Shown here one piece after another: positions 32,247 to 44,973 of a DNA stretch of 64,000 nt. The notes beneath the pieces are model-generated. The model searched no databases and had not been told where the DNA came from. It saw nothing but the letters and a program-made list of their open reading frames with translations. Source of the stretch: Poa pratensis (lineage: Eukaryota > Streptophyta > Magnoliopsida > Poales > Poaceae); contig CAMZMU010000052.1 of NCBI GenBank assembly GCA_947311845.1, forward strand, positions 139,019,733-139,083,732, in the 5' to 3' direction. The position numbers were made by a program, and so were the translations under genes. The stretch's first letter is position 1, and every line of letters starts with the position of its first letter.

Positions 32247-35200
32247 AGAATCGTCATGACCAGTGCGCGCCGCGCACCGCCCGAGCTCTCCCGAGGCCGC
32301 CCCATTTTCGAGCACGCCCAGCTCGTCGCCACGCCACCATCCTTGCTCCCCAGCATCCCCACATCGTAGCCGCACCTCCACCGCCCCTATGGCGAACACA
32401 CGTCGCCTCTGGACCGCTCCCGCGCCCCGCCCGAGCTCACTTCCTCTCCACACCCCGCACCACTACCTTCACCTCACTCCACCAGCTCTCGTACACCGCC
32501 AGGAGGGCAGAGCCGCGGTTGCAGAGCCGCTGCTGCTCTGGTTCTTCCCCGAGCTTCGCCGGAGCCGAAGGTAGGCGACGACACGGCCGTGCCGTGCTGC
32601 TGCCCCTTCTTCCCCTCTGACCACACCACCGTGCTCTCCATCATCACTGCACTCACCCGCACTCTTTTCCCCTCTGTTTTGCGCATCAGAGCCTCGACAG
32701 GACCCCGCCGGAGTTGCAGGCCGTGGCCGTGGAAACGCAGGAGCTCGCCGTCGACGCTACAAGCCACCCCATCAAGCTCCACTCGCCCAGAAGCCTTCCC
32801 CGAGCCTCCGCGACTCTTCTGCACCATCCCCGAGCCCCCTAGGTGAGAAATCCATCCGCCACACCGTCGCCGGCGCGGCGGCGGCGCCAGTTCTTGGTCG
32901 TCGCCGTTGCCTTTGAACACGGGCCGTTGGATCTAAATCCAACGGTAGCGTAACGCTTCGATTAGATGAGAGGCTGACGGGCTGGCCCCACCCGTCAGCG
33001 TTTTAATTAATTTCCAGCGCACACTGAGGCACTGACTGGTGGACCCCACCTGTCAGATTTCTCACCATTATCCAGAACAGTTAGATTTTCTAATTTAGTT
33101 TTCTCTGATAATTCAGTACTGGACACAACTTAGAAATGCAATATCTCGAGATTTACAAATCCAAATAAATCAAATCCAAATGTTCTGGAAATCTTATGAA
33201 ATTGTTTAACCAACCCAAGTGGATTCATTTCATTTAGATAAATAATAAAAATGTATTATTAAAAATGCCACCGAAGGTTTAAAATCTAAACTTGTTTGTT
33301 TCTGATACTCTGTTGAGCCAAATAATTCCAAACCAATTTTGTTAGCTTGGTACTGTGATCTTTTAGCTGCCCTAATGTTGGTAGAATTAATTGTGCTGTG
33401 ATAATTGTTTAGTTTAAAGATGGAGTTAGAGAACCCTTCTGCACTAAAACAATTAAATATGTTTAATGGTTAGCCCAAATGAGTTAGGACCAATTTTTCT
33501 AGATCACATTTAGTTAATATTACTTACTCCTAAAAGGATTTAATTTTAGGATCAACATAACCTATTTGGTAGCTAAAACTTGATTATTAAGTTACTGGAT
33601 TAAAACAATTATGTAGAGAGTTTGGTAACTCCAATTAATCCAAACTAAATTGTGTTGTCTTCTACACATCAGTAGCTTTCTGTAGAAATTTAGTTTGTGT
33701 TTTTTGTGACCAACATAACTCAAGTTGTGGTATTAAACATGTTCAACAAGTTTCTGCCATAATTTGGACATAAATAAATAATGTTTAATTCAATTAATTT
33801 GAAACCAAATTGTATTGTTTGATGTATGCAGTGGCTATTTAGAGCATTTAGGATTATAATGTTGTGATGTTGCTTGAGTAGTTTAGTGATTGTTTGTATT
33901 TGTTTGTTTATTAATTAGACGAGAACGCTGTCGGATTTATCGAGGAGGGAGAGTTTGTTGAATCTTAAGATCAAGACCAAGGTCACTTTGCCGAGCAAGG
34001 CAAGCTACTCTCTGAGCTTGCACCCCAAATATATACATCTATTTTGATAACATGATTTACTCTTAAGACAAATATTTATAAAACCTTTTCAAAAAGTATA
34101 TGGAAACTATTTTGCCACCTATGTAGAAATATAAGATAGTTATATCAAATTATAGGTTGGGAAAAATAAATATTGTTTATTCAAAACTCCTTTGAAACTA
34201 CTTGTGTGATTATGGAATGCCGAGATGTCGGTGTTGAAATGGAGAAGTGGAGAATGGTGATGTTTATGAAAAATGCACAGTGTGTCCTAGTACTATGACG
34301 ACCAATCTTACCCTGTCGACCACATTTACCCACATATGGGAAAGGGCTTAGTCATATAATTTGCTCATATTAGTATGGGATGCCTCATCGACGGAGATGA
34401 CTTCGTTATGCATGAGGGGATAGTGTGTTGATCTACCCCTGACCCGGGTCCTCGCTCAAACTCTATGGAAAGATAAGGAGGAGGATTGAAGGTTCCACCA
34501 TAAATCGCCGGGCAAAACTATGAGTCCTCACACTTAGATTCTGACGGGCTGGGTTAAGTGTTGATGGAAGGGTCATATGGGCAGGATCCTATACTAGCAT
34601 GAGCAAAGGACAGGCTAGGGTCGGTGACTCAACTTCGCATACACTTTGTATGGCGGGACGTGGCTGACACGATGAGTTACCGGATGGATGTGGGAAAAGC
34701 GTGCTACCTCTGTAGAGTCTAAAACTATTCGAATAGCCGAGTCCTCGGATATGGACGGTTGGAAGGCTGTCCTAAGACCATGTGCAAGTTTTTGAAAGAC
34801 TCTGGGTTTTAAAAGAAAATGAAGTGGAAAATGTTCCATACACCTATACCAATGGATCAGTATGAGGTTGTTGGAGGAAGTGGACCATGACGAGTTATGG
34901 TCGGAAAAAGGAGGAGTTTTTGGAGAAACAAATACAATGGTGATTTCTTTAAAGATAGTTATAAAACTCTTCTTACCTTTTTCAATAAAGATATAGAGAT
35001 GTTTTAAATAAATAAAAGTATGAAAGTAAAATAAAACCAGTGCATACTCATGTTGGGGTAGTTTGCGAGTACAATCAAATGTACTCATATTTGTTTCGTC
35101 CCTGGCTATTGTCTTAGCCAGACTACGAGGAGGAGCACTACGCCGAGGAGGAGTATGGCGACTTCTACGTGAACTAGGGATCTCCATAAGTCAGCTGCCT

Positions 35201-35446
35201 GTCGGGTCGTCGTTAGGATTTGATGTCTACTACGCCGTAGCTTCCGCTGATATTTTGGTTTGGCCCATGAAGGCATCTATGTAAGACTTGGTCTAAATGA
35301 CCATTTATGTAAGACTTTTAATTCGGTATTGTAATGGATGTAAACTTCGGTACTCAATTCGGATTATGTGCAACGACAGACTGATCACGGGATCGTTGTG
35401 TTAAGGATAATCGGATATTTCGGACAGCTAGTCCGGGGTCTCCACA

Positions 35447-35503
35447 GAGGAGCCGCATCATCAGCCAGGTGAGTTCCTCTCAGATTACGTATGATGCTTT
35501 CCT
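35447..35503 (+). other. Host fragment with splice donor, possible first exon of the broken GRF gene
   Basis: Between the solo LTR and the next LINE lies gagccgcatcatcagccag followed by a good donor, gtgagttcctct. In the intact GRF gene near 60 kb the untranslated first exon ends gccaccagcagctgag with donor gtaaag. The two are loosely alike, so this may be the first exon of the broken GRF copy, separated from its second exon (42791) by the LINE. This is a tentative reading. Confidence 0.3.
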
Positions 35504-35617
35504 AGTTAACTTTATTGCATTTTTTGACAGGAAAACAGTAGGGAAAGCCCCTACTGTGATTTTATATTAAATAAATGGGGTAATTACAAGTGGAGTCGAG
35601 TCCTTTCCTGTCAAAAA

Positions 35618-38600
35618 TCAAATGGCATCAAGCCATTGCTGCATACCATCTTTAAGAGAAGGTTTTGCTCTATACATAGCAAGTGAAAAAACTTCCTTAA
35701 ACATGAATAAACAGAGATCGATACTAAGTTCACCGGCCTCAAATATGATCTTATTCATGTGGTTCCATAAGCTCCAGCAACCGATAATCAGATATTCAGT
35801 AAAGCATGGACTGTCAGATCTTGCTCTACCATCACGCAGCATCTCATAGAGATCCAGATCATAATTCCATTCCTGGTTTAACCTCCACCAGAAAGTCTGA
35901 CTGAAATCACAGTGAAAGAAAAGATGTTGCATATATTCCATAGGTGCATCAGAGCACAGCACACATGAGGTGTCCTCCAGATAGAAAGTCTTTCTCTGAA
36001 GTATATCTCTGGTATTCAACCGATCCAAAAGCAGCAGCCAAAAGAAGAATTTATGTTTAAGTTGAACACATTACTTCCAAATCCAGAGGAAAGGGGTAGG
36101 CGCTGGCGTAATCGAAGTGAGTGCTTTGTAGACTTTCTTGACAGAGAACTTCATCTCATTTTTCATAGTCCAGACATCAGCATTAGCTGATACAACATGA
36201 TTCGCAAGATCAGTCGTGAGCAGCTCACTTTGTTGGTAAGCAATCATGGATAGGGGCAGGTGGAAATGATCAAGAACATTATTAGCACTTATTTCCACAA
36301 GCTGTTTCATGTTGATATCCTGTTGCCGATAGAAAGAGAACAGATGAGGGTAAGCTGCTGCAGGTGAGATGTTTCTCCATTTGTCCTTCCAAAATCTGAT
36401 GGTTTTGCCATCCTCTGGTTTACAAGCAGCTAGATCCATGAATTTATCCCAAAGTGATAAAATATCTTTCCACCAGAATGAACCACATGTAGCTTGGGCC
36501 TGCGGGAGCTTGTTATTATGATAATGCGCTTCCCAAATGAGCTATACCCATGGCACATCCATTCTATTCATGAATTTGTACAGATGCTTCATGAGCAGCG
36601 CAATGTTTTGAGTTCTCAGATTAGTCACCCCATGGCCACCTGCCTTTTTTGGTTTACATACAAGTTCCCATTTAGCTATGCAGTGTCCTCTCTTATGAAT
36701 GTCTTTATCTCCCCATAGAAATCGCCTGGGAGACCCTTCCACATGATCCAAGAACCGCAGGGCATTTTAATGGTGCACATTGCAAACAGCGGTATGGAAA
36801 TGATGATGGATTTAATCACAGTCAGTCTTCCATCATATGATAGCATAGATGAAATACCACAAAGCCTTCGATCAATTCTTTCAAGAATGCTGATAAAGCG
36901 CTCAAGCTTTGGCTTCGTGGTACCCTGGGAAGACCCAAGTAGGTGAATGGTAGAGCTTCAGGTTTGCATGATATAAGTGCAGCCAATTCAGCACATTTCA
37001 CAGGTGATACATTAATAGGAACCAGAGATGATTTGCTAAAATTCACTTTTAGCCTAGTTATAGAAGTCAAAATCATCAAGATGTTCTGAATAGCAATCAG
37101 CTAAGTAGGACAAGCAGGTAGGATGATCAAAGTATCATCAGCATACTGAATAATGGGGAAGTCCAATCCGAAAGAAAAGTCCAATGGTAACTCAAGAACA
37201 CCTTATTGCCATGCCTTATTTACCATGTACTGAAGTAGTTCAGAAGCTAAAACATATAGTTGGGGTGAAAGAGGATCCCCCTGTCTCACACCTCTTTTGC
37301 AGTGAATTTTTTCCCCGGCATACCATTGAGCAGCACTGAGGCAGAAGCAGAATTAAGGATGCAAGAAATCGAGCTGACCATTTAATCCCAAAACCAAGGC
37401 ACCTCATAATTTCCAGAATAGCACTATACTCCACTTTGTCAAAAGCTTTTTCAAAATCAATTTTGAATATAACTATTTCCTTCTTTGACTTATGGCACAG
37501 ATGAAGGTACTCATATGCCCATCCAAGGCAGTCCTGGATGGTTCTCGTCCGAATAAACCCATATTGATTTTTGTGTACCAAGGGGATAATTATCTGCTGC
37601 AGTCTATTAGCCAAGAGCTTGGTCAAAAATTTCAGTGGCAGGCTCACAAGGGAGATAGGCCTGAAATCATTCACATAAATGGGTGAATTCACCTTGGGAA
37701 TCAGAGTGATGTATGCTGTATTAATACTCTCAATGTTAATATTCCCCTCATGGAAGTCGTGGCAAAGCTGGTAGAACTGGTCCTTAACAACATTCCAGAA
37801 TTTTTTAAGGAAAGCACCATTAAAACCATCCGGCCCAGGTGATTTGCCAGACGGCATATTCTTCACAATATCATCCATTTCTGAGGTCAAAAAGGGGTTT
37901 CAAGCTATGAGAAATCAAGATGGGTAGCCGGCTGTACATACTGACCAATAAGGTGAGTAGCTACAGAGCTCTCAGAGACACCAATTCTGTTTTTAAAAGA
38001 TGACCAAATGTGGGCAGCTTTAATATCATGGTCAAGTAGAATTACACCATCTTCTGTGCTGATCCTGGCCAAATAATTGCATCTGAAATTTTGGGATGCC
38101 ACAGCATGAAAGAACTTGGTATTCTCACCACCAAGCTTGGCCCATTTTATTTTAGCTCGATTTCGCCAAAAGATTCTTTTAGCTTCTAGTAGCTTGGAAA
38201 CATGGGCTTTCAGTATTTTCCTGAAGTTCTTTTCCTGCAAGGATAAAGCCCTTTGTTCCTCTAGACCATCAATCAGCGCTAGCACATAATTACAAGATGA
38301 GATAATTTTGCTCAGCTGAGATAGATTTTGCTCCATTTTTTAATCCCATTCCTGAGGGGTTTTAACTTAGCCGTGATATCCCGAGCAGAATTGGAGAAGA
38401 AGCCAGATTGTTGCCAAGAGGTGCTAAAATATCACTGAGACCATCAAATTCGAGCCAGTATTCCTCAAAACGAAATATCTGAGATTTAGGCACATCAGAA
38501 CCAATGGATACCAAAATGGGGATATGATCAGAAGTGAGATTGCTCAAGGGAGTGGCCATGGTATTAGGAAAGGTACTAATCCAATTAGGTGAAGTAAAAA

Positions 38601-39209
38601 TCCAATCCAATTTTTCCAGCAGAGGTGAATCTTGCATATTGCTCCATGTAAAAGCTCTGCCTTTTAGAGGAATTTCCTTAAGATCCAAATGCTGGATTAT
38701 ACAGTTAAAGCATAACATATTATTAACATCTCCACCTGGTCTATTCCTGTTGTCAGGTGACCTCATGAAATTAAAATCCCCCATAATAATCCAGTATTCC
38801 ATCAATGAGGTATCCACATCATGCACCCAGTTAAGAAATATTTCTCTCTCTTCCACCTCTGTCAGTGCATATACATTTGTGATGTAGAACACTCTAGCTG
38901 AAAGCTTGCAGATCAATTGCACTGTTAACTGAAATTTACTGCTGTGTATTACAGTCCCATCAAACATATTACCATTCCACAAAGTGATGATGCCCCCAGA
39001 ATTTCCAACAGATGGTGAGTAAGCAAATTGATTGATCCTTCTAGGACAAAGTTTCTGATATAAGAGTGATCGAAAAGTTCTCTTTTGGTTTCTTGCAAGC
39101 ACATAATGTGACAGTTGCTTTCATCAGCTTTAGCTCGAATCTCATCCCATCTTAATTGAGAGTTAATTCCACGAATGTTCCAATCAACAATGTACCATGA
39201 TCTACTCAT
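35618..39209 (-). pseudogene. LINE ORF2 (AP endonuclease and reverse transcriptase), frame-broken
   Basis: Endonuclease: [102 protein letters not shown], and YADD at 37131-37145. The C-terminal zf-RVT has CVLCSDAPMEYMQHLFFHC. ORF2 nicks target DNA and copies the RNA at the nick. Frame breaks at about 39100, 37900, 37240, 36750 and 36050 disable it. Confidence 0.88.
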
Positions 39210-39701
39210 TGGAAACTGTTGGTGTGTGAAAATACTGGGAAATCATAGAAAGCCCAGGCAGCAAATCACAGTTCAGTTTGTGAAGTGCAATACAGAGATG
39301 AATAAATATGAGCTGAAACATTGCTGCATCGACATTGGTCAGATAAGCCCACAACACATCACCAAGAAACCTCACATTAGAGATCACAAATGCAGCATAC
39401 ACAGCCCAGACATAATACAAGCACCATATGAAATTATAAGGACTGACAGCAAAGTTCACACACCAGATACAGATGACTGACACATCATAAAGTTCAACAT
39501 CACAATGAAATTTAAAACAGTGATACACGGTCACAAAAGATACTCTGATAACAAACGAGGATAACTGCACTGGTTGCCACCACTGCACAACCAACTGACC
39601 AGACTGACCATGTAAAAGGCTAGCAAAAGCAGAGATACTTCAAGACAATTAAGGGCTGTCTTGGCACCATTAGTTGCTTTCGATGCTATCATTGGTACTA
39701 T

Positions 39702-42244
39702 CTAGTTGAGCTCTTCTTCAGATAGCATCGTAGACGCAATCTGACATTGAACTTCTCCAATGGCTTGTAGGACCGAGGAAGGCAGAAAAGGTGGTGCATG
39801 CGCTGAAGTGTCCATCACATGTGCTTCAAACTCGGGAGCCAAGTTCCTTGAAGAGCTTTCACCTTCTTCAGCCACAACCATACCAGATGGGGGTTTGTCC
39901 TTGAAACCGGCAGCGATACCAGCAAGTTTGTCACTGCGCCTCAGAAATTTGACTGACGGGGGTGCAGCAGCCTTGCCACGCCTCCTCCTAACAACTGGAT
40001 GCACAACAAGCGCATCCGGCATTGCAATGTCATTGATAACATCATCAACATGCAAGGGAGCTGGTTCAACTCCAGCTGGCTGGTCTACCGGGGCATCAAG
40101 CATAGTAGGAACAATGGTATCCACAACTTCAGTCGGAGGAGCAGGGGCAGGTACCATGGGTTGGATTTCAGCCTGGTTTTCATTCATCTCATTGAGTGCC
40201 GGTGCTTCTTCCATCATTGGGTCAGCAACAACCTCCTCAGCTACAATCTCCTCGATGATTTCCTCTTCCATGTTTTCTACTTCCTCTTGCACTGGTGCAG
40301 GGCTTTGTGGTGGAGTCATCAGAACAGGGTCTGCATCTGCAGGAGCATTATGCTGATTTGCTGCACCCTCATCATCTATGTGCTGCACTTCCCCATCGTG
40401 TTCAGCATGCCAGAAGTGAAAATCATCAATAATAATTGGTACATGGTGTGGGTTCTGACCATCAGGTGGCAGGGGGTCTTCATCCCCTGGTCCTGCCCCT
40501 AACATATGAGATGATAATATAATTGTTGGGCAGGACCAAGAATCACCAGTACCGACATTGGATGTGGACTGGGTAATAACAATGCTCAACGGGATGTTGT
40601 CTATGTTAAACACACGCACCTTAACCAAGATTCTAGACATGTTTGAGTCATCTCTGTTCCAGATCAATACTCTGCCATACTGTGCTAGCGAGATAACAAT
40701 AGTATCTAGGTTCCAGCACTCTTGTGGGAAATTCATCAACATCAACCAGCAATCATGTGTGAAGGTGACAGATCTATGATTTCTACCACGGTTATGTTCA
40801 ATCACCATCATGATAGTGTCACCAATAAAGTAAGGACTATTCATAACAGCACTATCTCTTTCTACAACATCCAGAAATGAACAAGTGTTGCACCTAAGCC
40901 ACTGCGAGAAACTGCCCTGACGGTCAATCGCCTCTGCTGCTCAAGATAGTTGGTGATCAAGATTGATGTACCTTCGAACTGGTCAGGATGGGGCTCTGGT
41001 TCAAGCACAACGATCGCCCAGGAGTCGCAGGAGACAGGCAGCGAGCCACCCACCGTGACGTAGCCGCGTTGCGGACGCAGCCCATTGGGCGGGATGAAGC
41101 CAACCCCCGTAGGAAGATGGGGGATGAAGTCACAGGGGTAGTTCGCCATTGGCGATGATGGCGGTGGTGGTGGCGAAGCGTCGCCGGAGAGCTCGATGAA
41201 ACCCTCGTCCTGTAGCAGATTGGGGGAAATAAGCGTGTCTTGCTGCCTTCAAGTTAATATACTGCCCAGAGGAGAGATTTTTTTGTGGTAAATCTGTTGT
41301 TTCCTTTTCTTGTTAAAACAATTCCGTGCCACATGGCCGTATCCATAAAAAATTCTGCAACGGATTTTGCTTGTGCAAGAAGAAGTAGGGTGTCCCTCCG
41401 TAAGGCAATTACGGCAGCTGATCGAATCATTAACACGCGTAATCTCTTGTCTGACAGGGGAGGGAGAGGCAGGTGGGCTGGTGACATAGTATTCTGCATG
41501 GGCTGGGCCGGCCTCAGCAATCAAGGTCCAACCAGGGGGCGAATTTGAAGTACCAGAATTCCCGCAATTTTGATGCGTGATCAACGCGATCCGTTTCATT
41601 GTGATCTCTAGAGTGATGACTCTGGATCTGGTTGATCACAGGCAAATGAATTGGGATAGATCCAATCAGGACAAAATTTGCCCCCGTGAGGATCACCGCT
41701 GGAGAGGACGCAGGACGATGAAGATCACGTCGAAGAGTGTTGAACACTGATTGCATGGGCACATATGTGTTGGATGATCGACGTGATCTTGAGCTACATC
41801 TGCCTGAAGAAGACCATTCAGCCTCAATCTCTGCATAATATTTCTGCTCTTCTCTAATCCAATTAGGACCACCAGAACCCCAAAGATGAAAGAAGCAAGC
41901 AAACTAATCACAACAATATGATCTCAACCTCTGAATGAAAAAACCCACTGCCTTGCAACTGACCGAAATTTGAAAACCCTATCTCTCAGATTCATAATGT
42001 CAATCTCATCATAAGCAACACCCAGACATGCCGAGAGGGCCAGACTAGCATTCAGATCTGTGAGCCGGAATGAGGATCGACCGAAAGAAACCACAAGGAA
42101 GAAACGATGCGATCTAGAAACCGGGTTCACCGAGGCAGCGAAAATGTGACGAACCTTGGCCCGGATCTTGTGACCCGGGGAGAAATCCAGGAGGTGGGCG
42201 GTGGATGAGGTATCCGCGTAGGGATCGCCGCCATCCGTAGCCAT
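39702..42244 (-). pseudogene. LINE ORF1 (RNA-binding protein), frame-broken
   Basis: Starts near 42244 (MATDGGDPYADTSST). Contains a DUF4283-like region, then a zinc knuckle CRNCLTEGHPTSSC and a second one in which an expected cysteine is phenylalanine (CRIFYGYGHVARNC). A further region follows (40844-39702) with a Pro/Glu-rich acidic stretch and a basic RRRRGKAAAPPSVKFLRR segment. ORF1 coats LINE RNA. At least three frame changes break it. Confidence 0.75.
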
Positions 42245-43689
42245 TGGAGCGACGCCGGGATCGCCTAGTTGGTGGAGGTGGTGAGATCGCCATGGGAGTC
42301 GCGGGAGGTGGTGGGAGGAGTCGCCATCCGTGAGATATCACTATCCCTTCTCCATTCTTTAACTAACTTTACTGCATTGCAAAATGTAAAGGGAAAAAAC
42401 GCTACATTGCGGTATAAATGAACAAATGGGGAGAGAAAATTGTTTGAGTTAACAGACCAAGTTGCAGGGATATGTTTGAATCTTGTAGCTTGTGGGGAGA
42501 AGGTATAGGATTGGGTTGTATTTGATTTGGGAAACATGTGGTAGAATTTAGGGGAAATGTACAAGCTGCTACTGTTAGTGTTATAGATCGATCCATGGGG
42601 ACTGCCACTGGTAACGGTGATATATTTGCTTGTGAGGGAGGATGAGCTCTAGAAGAAAAATAACAGAAATCTCTAGAAAATGGCAAGGACAAGTGGAAAA
42701 AGCTTGGTAGATTTCTTATAACGTTAAAGATGTTGTGTTCCACTGGCATTTGTGATACGGTTAAAGATGCCGCTGATATTTTTTCTCTAGGTATGTCGAT
42801 GCCAGATGAACTTGTGATATTTCACGCTGAAGGAAAGATTTCGAAGGGACCTGATGGGGCAGAAGTGAGCCCTAGTTGCCCATTTGTGGTCAGACGGCTG
42901 GCAGAACTGAACAATTTGCCGTTCCAACAAGTGCGCCACGCGATAATGGGCATGCTTAATCTGAATGAAGCTACACATGAGCTCACATTGCAGCACATTG
43001 TGTATGTAGGATCAATACCTCGGCTCCTCCTTACAGAGTGCTGATTAATATAGTAGGGCAGGATTCCTGGGGGCGTTTTTGGATGTGGGACTCCGTACCC
43101 GGGGTTTCAGGCTGTACGCCAGGTGGAATGTCAAGAAAACAACCTCTGTTTCCAGTGGAATAAACATCGGTAACTCGACAGTTCCAGTCAAAGACCCCAC
43201 CATAACAGATGATTCCGATGATGGGAGCTGGCCAACTTGCAACTTTGCAAGCACGATGAACCATGCACCATAGAAACTTCAAAGGATCATGAAGACCCAG
43301 GCCGAAAATTCTACCGCTGCCCCTTCTACACGGTTAGTTTCATTGGGAAAATATTTATCATGGTTGTAGCTGTACTGTTCCGAACAATCTCCGCGTCAGT
43401 CTCACGAATTCTTTCTTTATCAGCAGGGAGAAGACTGCAAATTCACCAAATGGTTGGACAAGAAGCTCCCTAAGAAAGCCACCGAAGTCATAAACAAACT
43501 CCAGGGGAACGTTGTGCTCCTCCAGCAGCATGTCGACAACCTCAAGTGTGAGCTTGAGGAACTTCGTCACCGTCACAACCGGAAAAGATCCACCAAAGAA
43601 GTTTATGTTAGTCATTGCCCCTGTGGCAAGAGCCCATGTGACCCGGCTTGTCATAACCATGACGAACAGAAACGCTGAAGAAGGTTGAC

Positions 43690-44750
43690 ATGATGGTGAA
43701 TATCAAACTCTGGACTGATGAATCGCTGGCAGCAGGGAAGCTAACCACAGTCTGGGTACAAGCTAAAGGAGTGCCAAAAACGTTGAAGAACTTTCATGGC
43801 TTGTGTCAAGTGGGATCCACCCTGGGGCAACACCTTGAAGCTGATATGCATCTCATGAAGAGTACTGGTCAAGTACGACTGAAGGTTGGGGTGGTCAATC
43901 ATCTGAAGATACCAAAGTGGACACTGCTTTCTACCCAAAAACTGTATTATTACAAGATTAACTTTCAGCTTGAAGAGGTGGTGGAACTAGGTTGGGACAG
44001 AGCAGAAGAGGATTTCTTGCAAGATTTTGAAGATGTCATGGACAGCCAGCCAGAAGAGAAGAGTGACAGAGACCCCAAGAGGCAGAAAAGTTCTAAAAAA
44101 CAGCTCCTTCGCCCTCTGGGCAACTCATCACCAATGAGAAGCAAGGGGTGGCAAACACTCATACTCTAATTGCGTTGGCAGATAGAGAGAAAAGTCTGAG
44201 AGAGCAAGATGAAGAGGATGTCAGGAACAATGTGGGGAAGACTGGGAAAGTACTACTGCCGCAGATGGACAATGTCAGTGACTTGGAGGGGACTGGGAAC
44301 AATACAGATGACTTTGAAGAATTGAGGGGGAGCGAGTGAAACTTTCTGATGAAGAGATGGAGGATGATTGTGAGGTGTCTCAGACCTTTCGCGAGCAGGT
44401 TAAAGCAATCAGTGGGCGTGGGAAGAAAGCGGAGAACAGTTCGCAAAAGGAGCTTGGTCCAAGGTGCAGTGGAGATTTGCAACCAAAAACCCAGTGGACG
44501 TGCCGGTTATGGATCTAGCAAAAAATATCAAGGCGAAGAACCTCGACAAAACCGACGAAGGTAATAAAGACATACCTACTGTTTTGAATTCTGATGATCA
44601 AACCTTGCTAGACATTGCTAGATTGATAGGAGTTGACTTGGGTACATCTCTGGATATGGTTGAAAATAATTTGAATCTAATAAGATTACAGGAACAAGCT
44701 AGAGTAGCTATGTTCAGTGAACAACATAAGGAAAAAAAGATAATATAGAA
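43690..44750 (+). pseudogene. LINE ORF1 remnant (DUF4283-like)
   Basis: It begins partway into an ORF1 protein: KLTTVWVQAKGVPKTLKNFH followed by QVGSTLGQHLEADM, a pattern of the DUF4283/ORF1 family. It then breaks into short charged ORFs (44148-44750). The missing N-terminus matches the 5' truncation of the element. Confidence 0.7.
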
Positions 44751-44973
44751 CCTGACAGTACAAATCTAAATCCAAGAGATATAGATGCTATACTGCATGA
44801 ACTTATTACCATGAAAGAGATGGTTTGGATGAGGAGATGGAGCAATGTAATTTCCTAAGTGGACAGAGAATCAGTTCTATTAGGGATTTGTCGAATAAAC
44901 ACTCAGCTGAGGTTTATTCGGTCAAATCGCCAATAAGAACTGTAGTCAGGAGGAGGGGTAAAAGAAAGAAAAA

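Larger units (their letters stand above)
19592..35446 (+). mobile_element. Solo LTR (about 4.0 kb) split by a nested Gypsy element
   Basis: It starts tgtaacatcccaaaattatt and ends ggggtctccaca at 35446, with identical 5-base flanks gagga (19587-19591 and 35447-35451). Removing the nested Gypsy element and one TSD copy leaves about 837 + 3195 bases of a single TG...CA-bounded unit with no gag or pol. That is a solo LTR produced by LTR-LTR recombination. The right part has a GC-rich block (32250-32930) and a long AT-rich block (33000-35300), a pattern like that of large Triticeae Gypsy LTRs. Short ORFs within it (e.g. 34615-35187 minus) are not credible genes. Confidence 0.85.
35522..42360 (-). 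mobile_element. Full-length L1-type LINE, minus strand
   Basis: Flanked by 18-base direct repeats (35504-35521 agttaactttattgcatt; 42361-42378 aactaactttactgcatt) that differ at three positions, all transitions. The 3' end has a short A tail (ttttttgacag on the plus strand). ORF1 with a CCHC zinc knuckle lies at 39.7-42.2 kb and ORF2 with endonuclease, RT and a zf-RVT domain at 35.6-39.2 kb. Several stops and frame breaks make it inactive. It appears to sit in the first intron of the decayed GRF gene. Confidence 0.88.

Noticed and set aside
34615..35187. 190-codon minus ORF in the right part of the solo LTR
   Set aside because: AT-rich, no domain, lies wholly within an LTR.
39760..40356. 198-codon plus-strand Ser/Ala-rich ORF
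   Set aside because: Antisense of the Pro/Glu-rich part of LINE ORF1.
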